A stretch of DNA of 49,907 nt from Paramuribaculum sp. (GTDB lineage Bacteria > Bacteroidota > Bacteroidia > Bacteroidales > Muribaculaceae), in the NCBI GenBank assembly GCA_029060545.1, contig JAIDTT010000065.1, positions 1-49,907 on the forward strand, given 5' to 3'. This document shows, piece by piece, positions 27,416 to 36,687 of the stretch. The notes below the pieces were generated by a model. It ran no database searches. It was not told where the DNA came from and saw only the letters and a program-made list of their open reading frames with translations. Within the stretch, counting starts at the first letter, position 1, and every line of letters begins with the position of its first letter. The translations under genes and the position numbers were made by a program.

Positions 27416-27963
27416 TTACGGTCGACAACATCACACCCATAGGAACCATACTCAAAACCCACGGAGTAAAGGGTGAACTCACTATGACCACCTCCATACC
27501 CGAGGTGATCGAGCCCGGGGTGTGCATAGTGATGGATGTCGACGGTATCTTCGTGCCCTTCTTCATAGCTTCCACACGCAGTAAATCAGTAGGCAGCATT
27601 CTCATTACGATCGACGGATATGATACCGACGATGCAGTGCGCTATCTGACCGGAAAGCAGGTGTATATGCCCGACGACCGGCTCCGCGAACTCATTCCCG
27701 AATCCGAGGATGAGGATGATGACAATGTATACCTCGACGATCTGAATGGGATGACTCTAATCGATGAAGAGGGTCGGAAAGTGGGTGTTGTGACCGGCTA
27801 CGATGATTCCACCGCCAATGTGGTACTTGCTGTGGAATGTGATCCTACTGACAATGGAGCCAAGGTAATATACGTACCATTCGCCGCCGACCTCTTCATG
27901 GATATAGATTATACCAACCGCACACTGCAACTCGAAATTCCAGAGGGGCTTCTTGAACTTTAA
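27412..27963 (+). CDS. rimM: Ribosome maturation factor RimM
   Basis: A 183-residue RimM. The N-terminal domain starts TPIGTILKTHGVKGELTM and holds the VRYLTGKQVYMPD region. The C-terminal PRC-barrel spans about residues 100-180 (DLNGMTLIDEEGRKVGVVTG, ending KVIYVPFAADLFMDIDYTNR). RimM binds ribosomal protein S19 and assists maturation of the 30S head. It is coupled to DUF4290 by an ATGA overlap and followed 13 bp later by a small acidic gene. An acidic insert (ESEDEDDDNVY) precedes the PRC-barrel. Confidence 0.94.
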   Translation: MITVDNITPIGTILKTHGVKGELTMTTSIPEVIEPGVCIVMDVDGIFVPFFIASTRSKSVGSILITIDGYDTDDAVRYLTGKQVYMPDDRLRELIPESEDEDDDNVYLDDLNGMTLIDEEGRKVGVVTGYDDSTANVVLAVECDPTDNGAKVIYVPFAADLFMDIDYTNRTLQLEIPEGLLEL

Positions 27964-27976
27964 CCATTTCCCGACT

Positions 27977-28294
27977 ATGACCGAATACGACGAAACCAAA
28001 GCTATAAGCCTGATGAATGAGGCTGCCGGAGCCAATTACCCCGACGACGAGATCCTCAACATTATCGATATGATATGGGACTACTACGAGCAGAACGGGC
28101 TTCTGGATCCTGTACTTGACGATGCTGATGCCAACGACTCCGCTTCGGAACTGGCCGACATAGTAGAGTACGTGAAACGTATGGCCAAAAAGGACCGACA
28201 CTGCAAGGTGTCGCCGGATCATATCGAAGCCCTCGTGGCTGCCGAACTTCAATATGAAGAATCATTAGCCGACGACGAAGACCTGACCATCTAA
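27977..28294 (+). CDS. Small acidic protein of unknown function
   Basis: A 105-residue protein. I chose the ATG at 27977 (MTEYDETKAISLMNEAAGAN), 13 bp after the rimM stop. An in-frame ATG at 27953 would overlap rimM by 11 bp. It is strongly acidic and mainly helical, without signal peptide or membrane segment. Codon use matches its neighbours, so it is a genuine gene. It sits between rimM and an OmpA-family gene with only 1 bp separating it from the latter. I do not recognise the family; a cytoplasmic regulatory or chaperone-like role would be guesswork. Confidence 0.75.
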   Translation: MTEYDETKAISLMNEAAGANYPDDEILNIIDMIWDYYEQNGLLDPVLDDADANDSASELADIVEYVKRMAKKDRHCKVSPDHIEALVAAELQYEESLADDEDLTI

Positions 28295-28295
28295 C

Positions 28296-28967
28296 TTGCC
28301 GATGACCTCCATCCATATACGCATATTATCCACTCTGACCGCATTTCTGGTGTGTATAGCAGCACTCGCACTCCCACCAAGCGAGCTCTCGGCGCTATAT
28401 CCCGACTATGAGGAAGATGTGTTTATGGATATGGACTTCGAAGCTAATCTTGCATCTCCCGACGTACCCGAACAGGCACGCAAGGAAGTAGTGAAATTTC
28501 AGCGTAAACTGGCCGAGAAGTTAAAAAACAACTACACCATAGACCTGATGCGCGAAGGTGAGGTTGTAGTGGTCACCATCCCCACCGACCACCTATTTCT
28601 GCCTAACGACACCCTCTTCTGCAACGAGGCTGTACGCACGCTTACTCCCCTACTTGCCTCGATGAAGAATCCGTATATGTACAAGCTTGTTGTGGCCGTC
28701 CATACGGACGATACCGGTTCGGAATCATATCGTGACCATCTGTCGTCGGAACGCATCCGCACTGTCTACGATTGGCTCATGGACGAGATAGATCGCGGCA
28801 CATTGTCGGAAGATCTCGTTATCGTGCCCTACTCGATGGGTTCCACCATGCCTCTCGAACTCAACGATACCCGTCGACACCGTAGCGAGAACCGCCGACT
28901 CGAAATATACTTCATCCCCGGGCCGGAAATGATCGACAAGGCTTTGGCCGGCACATTAAACAAATAG
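28296..28967 (+). CDS. OmpA-family envelope protein
   Basis: A 223-residue exported protein. A signal peptide covers residues about 1-26 (IHIRILSTLTAFLVCIAALA); the start may be the ATG two codons downstream. An acidic stretch (YPDYEEDVFMDMDFEANLAS) leads to an OmpA/MotB-like peptidoglycan-binding domain at about residues 95-210. This domain has the pattern LFLPNDTLFCNEAVRTLTPL, VAVHTDDTGSESYRDHLSSE with RIRTVYDWL, and ENRRLEIYFIP. The conserved Asp and Arg positions for diaminopimelate binding appear kept (HTDDTGS, RRHRSENRRLEI). It is cotranscribed with the preceding acidic gene. Confidence 0.82.
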   Translation: MPMTSIHIRILSTLTAFLVCIAALALPPSELSALYPDYEEDVFMDMDFEANLASPDVPEQARKEVVKFQRKLAEKLKNNYTIDLMREGEVVVVTIPTDHLFLPNDTLFCNEAVRTLTPLLASMKNPYMYKLVVAVHTDDTGSESYRDHLSSERIRTVYDWLMDEIDRGTLSEDLVIVPYSMGSTMPLELNDTRRHRSENRRLEIYFIPGPEMIDKALAGTLNK

Positions 28968-29021
28968 CGAACCAACTATCAATAACCAAGATAAATCAAA
29001 TAATATAATTTCATCATAACA

Positions 29022-30503
29022 ATGGCAAAAGAACTCAAAGACCTCACCAAACGTGCCGATGACTACTCACAGTGGTACAACGACCTCGTAATCAAAGCTG
29101 ATCTCGCCGAGCAGTCGGCCGTAAGAGGATGCATGGTCATCAAGCCCTACGGATATGCTATATGGGAGAAAATGCAGCGCGAACTTGACCGGATGTTTAA
29201 GGAGACCGGCCACCAGAACGCGTATTTCCCCCTCCTCATTCCCAAATCGTTTCTCAGCCGCGAAGCCGAACACGTGGAAGGCTTTGCCAAAGAATGTGCC
29301 GTAGTGACACACCACCGTCTGAAAAACGATCCCAATGGCAACGGTGTAATCGTCGACCCCGACGCACGTCTTGAAGAGGAACTTATCATCCGTCCTACTT
29401 CCGAGACTATCATCTGGAACACATACCGCAACTGGATCAACTCTTATCGCGATCTTCCTATCCTCGTCAACCAGTGGGCCAACGTAATGCGCTGGGAAAT
29501 GCGTACCCGAATGTTCCTCCGCACAGCTGAGTTCCTTTGGCAGGAAGGCCACACCGCTCATGCTACATCCGAAGAAGCTATGGAAGAAGCCGTGCGCATG
29601 CTCAACGTATATGCCGATTTCGCCGAGAAATATATGGCCGTACCCGTAGTAAAGGGTGTGAAGAGCGCCAACGAACGCTTTGCCGGCGCTATCGAGACTT
29701 TTACCATTGAGGCTATGATGCAAGATGGCAAGGCTCTCCAGAGCGGTACATCACACTTCCTCGGACAGAACTTTGCCAAGGCTTTCGACGTGACATTTAT
29801 GAACAAGGAGAACAAGCCCGAATACGTATGGGCTACATCGTGGGGCGTATCTACCCGACTGATGGGTGCCCTTATCATGACTCACTCCGACGACAACGGC
29901 CTCGTACTTCCTCCCAATCTCGCTCCCCTTCAGGTAGTAATAGTGCCTATCTATAAGAATTCCGAGCAGCTTGCCGAAATATCCAAACATGTGGAGCCGA
30001 TCATCGACGAACTCAAGAAGATGGGTATATCCGTGAAATACGATGACGCTGAAAACCGTCGTCCCGGCTTCAAATTCGCCGACTACGAACTCAAGGGGGT
30101 ACCCGTGCGTCTGGCAATCGGCGCACGCGACATCGAGAACGGAACCGTAGAACTGATGCGACGCGACACTCTCGAGAAGTCCGTACATCCCCTCGAAGGC
30201 ATAGCCCAATACATCTCCGAACTTCTTGCCGATATCCAGAACAACATATATCAGAAGGCTCTCCGCCGTCGTGAGGAGATGACCCGCACCGTCGAGACTT
30301 ACGACGAGTTTAAGGAAGAGATCGGCAAGGGAGGCTTCATTCTTGCCCATTGGGACGGCACTCCCGAGACTGAGGAACTGATAAAGCAGGAAACCAAAGC
30401 AACGATCCGCTGCATACCTCTGGAAGGCGACAAGACTCCGGGCAAGTGTATGGTGACAGGCAAGCCCTCCGCCCAGCGCGTAATCTTCGCACGTAATTAT
30501 TAA
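29022..30503 (+). CDS. proS: Prolyl-tRNA synthetase (ProS type 3)
   Basis: A 493-residue class II aminoacyl-tRNA synthetase. It begins [20 protein letters not shown] and has [20 protein letters not shown], motif 2 ([20 protein letters not shown] with EGHTAH) and motif 3 ([20 protein letters not shown]). The anticodon-binding domain follows ([20 protein letters not shown]), and the C-terminal zinc-type region ends RVIFARNY. This is the compact archaeal/eukaryotic-like form without the editing insertion of E. coli ProS, common in Bacteroidetes. It is followed 4 bp later by an HU-like gene. Confidence 0.97.
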   Translation: MAKELKDLTKRADDYSQWYNDLVIKADLAEQSAVRGCMVIKPYGYAIWEKMQRELDRMFKETGHQNAYFPLLIPKSFLSREAEHVEGFAKECAVVTHHRLKNDPNGNGVIVDPDARLEEELIIRPTSETIIWNTYRNWINSYRDLPILVNQWANVMRWEMRTRMFLRTAEFLWQEGHTAHATSEEAMEEAVRMLNVYADFAEKYMAVPVVKGVKSANERFAGAIETFTIEAMMQDGKALQSGTSHFLGQNFAKAFDVTFMNKENKPEYVWATSWGVSTRLMGALIMTHSDDNGLVLPPNLAPLQVVIVPIYKNSEQLAEISKHVEPIIDELKKMGISVKYDDAENRRPGFKFADYELKGVPVRLAIGARDIENGTVELMRRDTLEKSVHPLEGIAQYISELLADIQNNIYQKALRRREEMTRTVETYDEFKEEIGKGGFILAHWDGTPETEELIKQETKATIRCIPLEGDKTPGKCMVTGKPSAQRVIFARNY

Positions 30504-30507
30504 TGTT

Positions 30508-30786
30508 ATGACCATCGACACTGTCCGATTGCTCGAGACTATAAGTTCGGGTACACTCTCCGCCGATCAGCGTGCTGATACTTATAAGACACTGACTCAG
30601 TGTATGCTCGACTGCTTCCGCAATGAAGACTCCGTAGCCATTCCCGGATTTGGCGCCTTCGTAGCCGAGAAAGTAGCCGAGCATGTCGACACGGATCCCG
30701 ATACCGGTAAGCGAATGCTATATCCGCCTTGCGTCAGACTGTCGTATCAGCCCAGTGTACTTCTGCGTAAAAAGATTACAGGATGA
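30508..30786 (+). CDS. HU-like DNA-binding protein
   Basis: A 92-residue HU/IHF-fold protein. Two N-terminal helices (residues about 5-40) are followed by the beta signature SVAIPGFGAFVAEK. A shortened arm keeps the DPDTGKR element (about 65-71), and the tail PPCVRLSYQPSVLLRKKI is the usual C-terminal helix. The arm has Asp-Pro in place of the classical Arg-Asn-Pro, so DNA bending may differ from HU. It is located 4 bp after proS and overlaps the next HU-like gene by 4 bp (ATGA). The pairing suggests the two products act together, possibly as a heterodimer. Confidence 0.8.
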   Translation: MTIDTVRLLETISSGTLSADQRADTYKTLTQCMLDCFRNEDSVAIPGFGAFVAEKVAEHVDTDPDTGKRMLYPPCVRLSYQPSVLLRKKITG

Positions 30787-31529
30787 ACAGTAAGATCACT
30801 CTCAAGAAGATAGCCGAGGCTGCGTCCGCGATCAGCGGATGCGATGCAACCGCTACGCAGGAATTCATCAAAGATCTGTTTGAAAACATAGCAGAACATT
30901 TGCAGCAGGGCGACACAGTAGTACTCGACGGCATAGGTACTTTTGAGCCATCGGGCAACCCGTCCAATCCAATAGCTTTCACCCCGGCGTCTGAAGTTGC
31001 CGATACGCTCAATGCTCCTTTCGCTTTATTCACTGCGGTAGAACTGAGCGATGCGGTGTCGCAATCCGATCTTGATGCGATTGACGAAGAAGAAGCAATT
31101 GTTGTGGAGGACACCGAAAATCCTGAGATTACTGAAAACTCTGAAGTACAGGAAATCGTAGCCGTACAGGAACCAGTATCGGAGGAAGAGCCGGAAATTC
31201 ACGAGCCGGACGACGAGCAACCTGAGAAATCTACAGAAGATCATCCGGAAGCCGCCGAAAGTGATGATAACACAGAGAGCTCCGAACACGCCCCCACCCC
31301 AGAACCCGAAACAGAACCCGAAACAGAGCCGGAACCGGCTCCAGAGCCTCAGATCACCACCATTCCGGAAGATGAAGAGGAGTATGTAGAAGAATACTAC
31401 GAGGAGGCTCCCCGCAAGTCAAAATTCTGGCTTGGATTCCTGGTCGGCACATTCGTGGGACTGCTCCTGGGCGTGATCATGTGGGCTCTCTACGTAATCT
31501 ATTACATTAATGGTGGTACTACGCTGTGA
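30783..31529 (+). CDS. HU-like domain fused to acidic linker and C-terminal membrane anchor
   Basis: A 248-residue protein. Residues 1-58 give an HU-type dimerisation and beta-sheet region (NSKITLKKIAEAASAISGCD, VVLDGIGTFEPSG). The DNA-binding beta-arm is absent: after GTFEPSGN the chain goes to IAFTPASEVADTLNAPFALF, a module I associate with Bacteroidetes HU-like proteins. A long acidic, Glu/Pro-rich linker (about 100-205, with PETEPETEPEPAPEPQ) leads to one transmembrane helix (about 215-241, FWLGFLVGTFVGLLLGVIMW). It starts inside the stop of the partner HU-like gene. Predicted topology is a cytoplasmic HU-like domain tethered to the inner membrane. Confidence 0.8.
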   Translation: MNSKITLKKIAEAASAISGCDATATQEFIKDLFENIAEHLQQGDTVVLDGIGTFEPSGNPSNPIAFTPASEVADTLNAPFALFTAVELSDAVSQSDLDAIDEEEAIVVEDTENPEITENSEVQEIVAVQEPVSEEEPEIHEPDDEQPEKSTEDHPEAAESDDNTESSEHAPTPEPETEPETEPEPAPEPQITTIPEDEEEYVEEYYEEAPRKSKFWLGFLVGTFVGLLLGVIMWALYVIYYINGGTTL

Positions 31530-31613
31530 TAAAATTGATTAAAAATTTAACCCTAAAAAGAAAAAATAGACAATTTTAACACCGCAGCTGTAATCAACCC
31601 CGTTTGCAATCGC

Positions 31614-31621
31614 TAAATTTG
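31614..31621 (+). promoter_or_regulatory. Candidate promoter box of the moxR-bat operon
   Basis: TAAATTTG fits TAnnTTTG, 50 bp before the moxR ATG, within an otherwise AT-rich 142-bp gap. A TTTG upstream at 31603 is too close to be a -33 element, so support is partial. Confidence 0.4.
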
Positions 31622-31671
31622 CTCCGACAAAATCACTCAACACACATCAAAACATAAATCACTGACTAACA

Positions 31672-32667
31672 ATGGGTGTTTCAACAAACATTAAAGAGCT
31701 CAACGATCTTGTAGCTTCGAAAAGCCAACTCATCAACCTCATAGTGCAGGGTATGGATCAGACTATCGTAGGCCAGAAGCATCTGGTAGATTCCCTGCTC
31801 ATAGCTATGCTTGCCAACGGCCACATCCTCCTCGAAGGTGTGCCCGGTCTGGCAAAAACTCTTGCCATCAAGACCCTTGCACAGGTAATCGATGCCAAAT
31901 ACAGCCGTATTCAGTTTACCCCCGACTTGCTGCCGGCCGACGTAATCGGCACAATGATATATAGCGTACAGAAAGAGCAATTCCAGATCAAGAAAGGTCC
32001 GGTATTTGCCAATTTCGTACTTGCTGATGAAATCAACCGTGCCCCCGCTAAAGTGCAGAGCGCACTGCTCGAAGCTATGCAAGAGCGTCAGGTCACAATC
32101 GGCGACAGAACATTCCCTCTCGACAAGCCATTCCTTGTGATGGCCACGCAGAACCCCATCGAGCAGGAAGGCACCTATCCTCTGCCCGAAGCACAGGTCG
32201 ACCGTTTCCTTCTTAAGGTCGTGATCGGCTATCCTACCCGCAACGAAGAGCAGATGATTATCCGCCAGAATATTTCCTCTGCACCGGTAGAAATCCATGC
32301 GCTTGTAGATCCCAACGAAATCATCGAAGCGCAAAAGATCGTAGAGCAGATCTATCTCGATGAAAAGATCGAGCGCTATATCGTCGATATCGTATTTGCC
32401 ACTCGCAACCCGGCGGAATACGGACTCAACGACCTGCAGGGCATAATCTCCTTCGGTGCCTCGCCACGTGCCTCGATCGGTCTGGCTCGCGCTGCCCGCG
32501 CGTATGCGTTCCTCCGCGGCCGCGGCTACGTGATACCCGAAGATGTACGTGCAGTAAGCCACGACGTACTGCGCCATCGTATTGGCCTGTCGTATGAAGC
32601 TGAAGCCAACAATATCACTGCCGACGAAATCATTTCCGACATTCTCAATAAGATCGAAGTACCCTAA
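31672..32667 (+). CDS. moxR: MoxR-family AAA+ ATPase
   Basis: A 331-residue AAA+ ATPase. The Walker A loop is GVPGLAKT (in HILLEGVPGLAKTLAIKTLA), followed by FTPDLLPADVIGT. Walker B is FVLADEINRAPAKVQSALLE, sensor 1 is MATQNPIEQEGTYPLPEAQV and the arginine-finger region VDRFLLKV. A C-terminal helical lid carries FGASPRASIGLARAARAYAF. MoxR ATPases act as chaperones for the assembly of VWA-domain complexes. It leads DUF58 and bat genes, the standard arrangement in Bacteroides. Cytoplasmic. Confidence 0.95.
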   Translation: MGVSTNIKELNDLVASKSQLINLIVQGMDQTIVGQKHLVDSLLIAMLANGHILLEGVPGLAKTLAIKTLAQVIDAKYSRIQFTPDLLPADVIGTMIYSVQKEQFQIKKGPVFANFVLADEINRAPAKVQSALLEAMQERQVTIGDRTFPLDKPFLVMATQNPIEQEGTYPLPEAQVDRFLLKVVIGYPTRNEEQMIIRQNISSAPVEIHALVDPNEIIEAQKIVEQIYLDEKIERYIVDIVFATRNPAEYGLNDLQGIISFGASPRASIGLARAARAYAFLRGRGYVIPEDVRAVSHDVLRHRIGLSYEAEANNITADEIISDILNKIEVP

Positions 32668-32690
32668 TCGCCATCACCAATTTTCAATAG

Positions 32691-33566
32691 ATGCTTACCA
32701 ACGAGCTACTAAAGAAAATACGAACCATAGAGATCAAGACCCGTGGTCTCTCGCAGAATATCTTTGCGGGCGAATACCACTCGGCCTTCAAGGGTCGCGG
32801 TATGACATTCTCCGAGGTCAGGCAGTATCAGTATGGCGACGACGTGAGGGATATAGACTGGAACGTCACTGCGCGCCACAACCAGCCATACGTGAAAGTG
32901 TATGAGGAGGAACGCGAGCTCACGGTGATGCTTCTTGTAGACGTATCGGCCAGCCGTCTGTTTGGCGCTGTCGGAATGGAAAAGCGCCAGATGATAGCGG
33001 AGATTGCGGCTACCATCGCCTTCTCGGCTATTCAAAACAATGATAAGATAGGTGTGGTATTCTTCTCCGACAAAATCGAGAAATTCATTCAGCCAAAGAA
33101 GGGTCGCAAGCACATTCTCTTCATCATCAGCCAGCTTCTCGATTTTCAACCATCGAGTCAGGGTACCGACATAGCAGCGGCGCTCAAGTATTTCACCGAT
33201 GCGATGAAGAAGCGTGCTACAACATTCCTGATTTCTGACTTTATCGATAGCCACGATTTCTCCAAGGAGTTGTCCATTTCGGGAAATAAACATGATCTGA
33301 TCGGTATACAGGTCTACGACCGTCGCGATGCGAAAATGCCTCCGGTAGGTCTGCTGCATGCGCGCGACCTTGAGACAGGTGAAATGCGTTGGATCAACAC
33401 GTCGTCGAAAAAAGTACGCAATGCCTATGACCGTTGGTGGTATGAACGCCAACAATACCTCTCCCAGCAAATGGCCAAATGCAACATCGACTATATCTCC
33501 ATTGCCACCGATGAGGACTACGTCAAGACATTGATCGGTTTGTTTAAAAACAGAGGTGTACGATAA
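32691..33566 (+). CDS. DUF58 domain protein
   Basis: A 291-residue DUF58 protein. The signature is GRGMTFSEVRQYQYGDDVRD followed by IDWNVTARHN. After it comes a VWA-like stretch with a MIDAS-type DVSASRLFG motif (about residues 85-95) and a downstream LISDFIDSHDFSKE region. It has no signal peptide or transmembrane helix, unlike larger DUF58 proteins. MoxR, DUF58 and VWA genes are routinely clustered and are thought to form an ATPase-driven envelope or redox assembly system. It starts 23 bp after moxR, and the next gene starts in its stop codon (TAATG). Confidence 0.92.
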   Translation: MLTNELLKKIRTIEIKTRGLSQNIFAGEYHSAFKGRGMTFSEVRQYQYGDDVRDIDWNVTARHNQPYVKVYEEERELTVMLLVDVSASRLFGAVGMEKRQMIAEIAATIAFSAIQNNDKIGVVFFSDKIEKFIQPKKGRKHILFIISQLLDFQPSSQGTDIAAALKYFTDAMKKRATTFLISDFIDSHDFSKELSISGNKHDLIGIQVYDRRDAKMPPVGLLHARDLETGEMRWINTSSKKVRNAYDRWWYERQQYLSQQMAKCNIDYISIATDEDYVKTLIGLFKNRGVR

Positions 33567-34603
33567 TGAAATGTAGATTCTTATACATAGTGTCACTGCT
33601 GATTGTGGTATTGGCCTCGACCAACCGCATTGACGCTGCCCCGGCCAAGTACACTGCTACGGCAGTACTCGACAGTACACTGCTTATTCAAGGCGGCAAA
33701 GCGCTGCTTAGTGTCGAATTTTCAGGTCAGCTTGACGCCAATGCCCACACCGAATATATTGATACGATGTGGCATAATGTCGAGATCAAACCGATAGAAG
33801 GCAGTATCAATACTTATGATGGCACAGACCGTGCCACACTGCGCAGCCTTTATGTAATCCAGGCTTTTGACTCCGGTCTCTACACGCTGCCTCCTATCTA
33901 TTGCATATCCGGCTCCGACACGGTACTCACCAATCAGCCGGTGCTTAAAGTTGAACCGATGCCGCTCGACACGGCCAATCTCGTAATGGAGAATGGCGAA
34001 GTAGTGGATCTCGTGATCAACGACTTCACCGATGTGGCTGATGCTGACTATAGTATTTTCGACGTCCTTCCCGGTTGGGCCACTGACTACGGATGGTGGA
34101 TTCTGGGAGCGATAATCATTATAGCATTACTTGCATTTGTATACTTCAAGTGGCTGCGCCACGGTAAAATACCATTAATGCCAGTACACAAGCCTGTGCC
34201 ACCTTACGAACTCGCCAAGCAAAGCCTCGAAGCACTCCGTGCCGAAGGCTTGTGGCAGAAAGGAGCCGAGAAAGAATACTATACCAAGCTCACCGACATC
34301 CTCCGCACCTACATTCAGGGACGCTTCGGTATCAATGCCATGGAGATGACGTCACGTGAGATATACGAGGCTCTTGCAGCCAATGATGAAGCCAAGAAAG
34401 TCCGCGTACTAGCTCAAGATCTTATGCGCGAAGCCGACTTTGTGAAATTCGCTCAGAATCGCCCGGGCGCCGACGAAAACGAAGAGGCTTTCCGCCTTGC
34501 CGACACATTCGTGGAAAGTACCAAACCGGTACCGGTAGAGCCTGGCGAAAGTGATGATAAGCCCGCATCCGCCACTAACCAAGAAAAGGAAGTTCAGTCA
34601 TGA
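33566..34603 (+). CDS. Exported single-pass membrane protein of the bat operon
   Basis: A 345-residue protein with a signal peptide (residues 1-24, ending INDAA-like RIDAAPAK). A periplasmic beta-rich region runs to about 170. One transmembrane helix sits at about 172-194 (WWILGAIIIIALLAFVYFKW). A cytoplasmic helical region follows (PYELAKQSLEALRAEGLWQK, then YYTKLTDILRTYIQGRFGIN and MEMTSREIYEAL). The latter resembles the cytoplasmic tails of BatD and DUF4381 proteins in MoxR clusters. It is translationally coupled to DUF58 (TAATG) and to batA (ATGA). No enzyme motif is seen. Confidence 0.8.
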   Translation: MKCRFLYIVSLLIVVLASTNRIDAAPAKYTATAVLDSTLLIQGGKALLSVEFSGQLDANAHTEYIDTMWHNVEIKPIEGSINTYDGTDRATLRSLYVIQAFDSGLYTLPPIYCISGSDTVLTNQPVLKVEPMPLDTANLVMENGEVVDLVINDFTDVADADYSIFDVLPGWATDYGWWILGAIIIIALLAFVYFKWLRHGKIPLMPVHKPVPPYELAKQSLEALRAEGLWQKGAEKEYYTKLTDILRTYIQGRFGINAMEMTSREIYEALAANDEAKKVRVLAQDLMREADFVKFAQNRPGADENEEAFRLADTFVESTKPVPVEPGESDDKPASATNQEKEVQS

Positions 34604-35589
34604 TACAGTTTGCTCATACCAATTACCTCTGGCTGCTCCTCCTTTTGCCACTCTACATTGGCTGGTATGTCTATACCCGCCGGAGCCGTTATCCATCGAT
34701 GGGGCTATCGACTATGGCAGCGTTTAAGAATCTCCCCACATCCAAGAAAGTATGGGTGCTTCATGCACTCTTCGGGCTCCGTGTGTTGGCAATCGGACTG
34801 CTTATCGTAGCATTTGCCCGCCCGCAGCAGAGCATCCGCTGGACCGAGTCATCGACATCCGGTACGGATATAATTCTCGCCGTCGACGTATCATCCAGTA
34901 TGCTTGCCCGCGACTTCCAGCCCAACCGACTTGAAGCTGCCAAGGAAGTAGCATCGCAATTTATCAAAAAGCGCGATACTGACAACATCGGTCTGGTGAC
35001 CTTTGCGGCCGAGTGCTTCACTGCAGTGCCGATGACTACCGACCATGCACAGCTGATAAATTATATGAACAGCATCGACGTAGGTCTGCTTGAAGACGGC
35101 ACGGCTATCGGTGATGGTCTTGCCACATCGATCAACCGTCTGCGCGACGGCAAAGCCAAATCCAAGAGCATCATTCTGCTCACCGACGGATCTCACAATG
35201 CCGGCCAGCTCGCTCCGCTCGATGCGGCCAAGATCGCGGCTGAATACGGAATCCGGGTGTACACCATAGGTATCGGCCGCAATGGCACCGCACCCTTCCC
35301 GCAACGCGATGCATTCGGCCGCGTCTACGAAGTGATGCTTCCCGTACAGATCGATGAAAAGACGCTTACCGCCATGGCTGATGCTACCGGCGGAAAGTAT
35401 TTCAGAGCCACCGATGCAGATGTGCTCGAACAGGTATTCGACGAGATCGACCAACTCGAACAGACACAAACTTCCGTACGCAAATTTGCCACGGCAGAGG
35501 ATACATACCTTCCATGGGCTCTTGCCGCTATCCTGCTCCTCGTATTCGAGTTGCTGGTGCGCAACATATTCGTACGTCATAATCCTTAA
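34600..35589 (+). CDS. batA: BatA, VWA-domain membrane protein
   Basis: A 329-residue protein with two N-terminal transmembrane segments (about 10-24 and 55-74). A von Willebrand A domain follows, with a complete MIDAS: DVSSSM starting at Asp96, a Thr in the AECFTAVPMTT region and ILLTDGSHNAGQ. A C-terminal helix lies at about 305-323. This matches BatA of the Bacteroides aerotolerance operon, linked to oxygen and oxidative stress survival. It overlaps the preceding gene by 4 bp and is followed 26 bp later by the paralogue batB. The VWA domain should face the periplasm. Confidence 0.93.
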   Translation: MIQFAHTNYLWLLLLLPLYIGWYVYTRRSRYPSMGLSTMAAFKNLPTSKKVWVLHALFGLRVLAIGLLIVAFARPQQSIRWTESSTSGTDIILAVDVSSSMLARDFQPNRLEAAKEVASQFIKKRDTDNIGLVTFAAECFTAVPMTTDHAQLINYMNSIDVGLLEDGTAIGDGLATSINRLRDGKAKSKSIILLTDGSHNAGQLAPLDAAKIAAEYGIRVYTIGIGRNGTAPFPQRDAFGRVYEVMLPVQIDEKTLTAMADATGGKYFRATDADVLEQVFDEIDQLEQTQTSVRKFATAEDTYLPWALAAILLLVFELLVRNIFVRHNP

Positions 35590-35615
35590 GCACGACACAA
35601 GCAATAGATTATCTG

Positions 35616-36677
35616 ATGATAAATTTTGCCAACCCTATATATCTACTTTATCTCGTCCCGGTACTTCTGGTTCTGGCCGCCGTATACATACGCGGGCGAG
35701 TAATTGATCACCGCAATCTGCGCCGTTTTGGCCGCCCCGATGTGATCGATCCACTTATGGCCGACCGCTCGCGCTATATGCCGACGATTAAAATTATACT
35801 CCAACTTACCGGCATAACCTTCGTGATGATAGCCGCTTCGCGACCGTATATACACACAAACAGCGACACGACCTATCAGACTGAGGAGGAAACCGTGAAA
35901 GGTATTGAAGTAATGATATGCTGCGACTTGTCGAATTCTATGCTTGCATCATCGACTGCTGATGTGAAAGGCATCAGTCGCCTGCAGAGAGCCAAGTATC
36001 TTCTCGACAAAGCACTTGATAACATGTCGAACGATCGTGTCGGCCTGGTGGTATTTGCAGGCAACGCATATCTCCAGTTGCCTATATCGCCCGACATCCA
36101 GGCGGCCAAAATGCTCATCAACGGATTGTCTACCGGCATCATCCCGTTTCAAGGCACAGCCATAGGAGCGGCCATTGATATGTCGCTCAATGCATTCGAT
36201 CCCGAGAGCAGCTTCAGCAAAACGATTCTGCTGATTACCGATGGTGAAAACTTTGAAGACGATGCCATAGCTGCAGCCAAAAAAGCAGCCGAATCCGATG
36301 TTCAGGTCAATGTGATCGGTATCGGCTCGGCCGGTAATCCGATGCCCGTGCCCGTAGCTGAAGGTTCAGACCAATATATCGAGTACAACGGCAGCCCGGC
36401 ACTCACGGCTCCCGATGCGGCTGCCGCAGCCGAGATAGCCAAAGCCGGCGGCGGTATATACATTCCCGGCGGAGCGTCCGATGCAGTAAGCCAAATCGAT
36501 ACCCAGCTCGACAAACTCGCCGCAAAAGAGTATGTACGCACCGCGATACCATCGGATTCCACCGACCTCTTCCCCATCGCTCTTGCTTTGGCCATACTGC
36601 TGCTGTCGATCGATATATTCGTGCCGTATATCAAACTGAAATGGCTGCGTAACACCAAATTCTTTACTGGGAAATAA
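35616..36677 (+). CDS. batB: BatB, VWA-domain membrane protein
   Basis: A 353-residue paralogue of BatA. Transmembrane helices lie at about 8-25 and 58-74, and another near the C-terminus (FPIALALAILLLSIDIFVPY). The VWA MIDAS motif is DLSNSM beginning at Asp104, with ILLITDGENFEDDA providing the later Asp. The domain is followed by an Ala/Gly-rich segment (APDAAAAAEIAKAGGGIYIP). BatA and BatB are expected to form a membrane complex with the TPR protein BatC, which starts 10 bp downstream. Confidence 0.93.
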   Translation: MINFANPIYLLYLVPVLLVLAAVYIRGRVIDHRNLRRFGRPDVIDPLMADRSRYMPTIKIILQLTGITFVMIAASRPYIHTNSDTTYQTEEETVKGIEVMICCDLSNSMLASSTADVKGISRLQRAKYLLDKALDNMSNDRVGLVVFAGNAYLQLPISPDIQAAKMLINGLSTGIIPFQGTAIGAAIDMSLNAFDPESSFSKTILLITDGENFEDDAIAAAKKAAESDVQVNVIGIGSAGNPMPVPVAEGSDQYIEYNGSPALTAPDAAAAAEIAKAGGGIYIPGGASDAVSQIDTQLDKLAAKEYVRTAIPSDSTDLFPIALALAILLLSIDIFVPYIKLKWLRNTKFFTGK

Positions 36678-36687
36678 TGACTCGACT

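Noticed and set aside
31530-31671. Small RNA or tRNA in the gap before moxR
   Set aside because: No cloverleaf or strong stem is visible; only a promoter-like box in AT-rich sequence.
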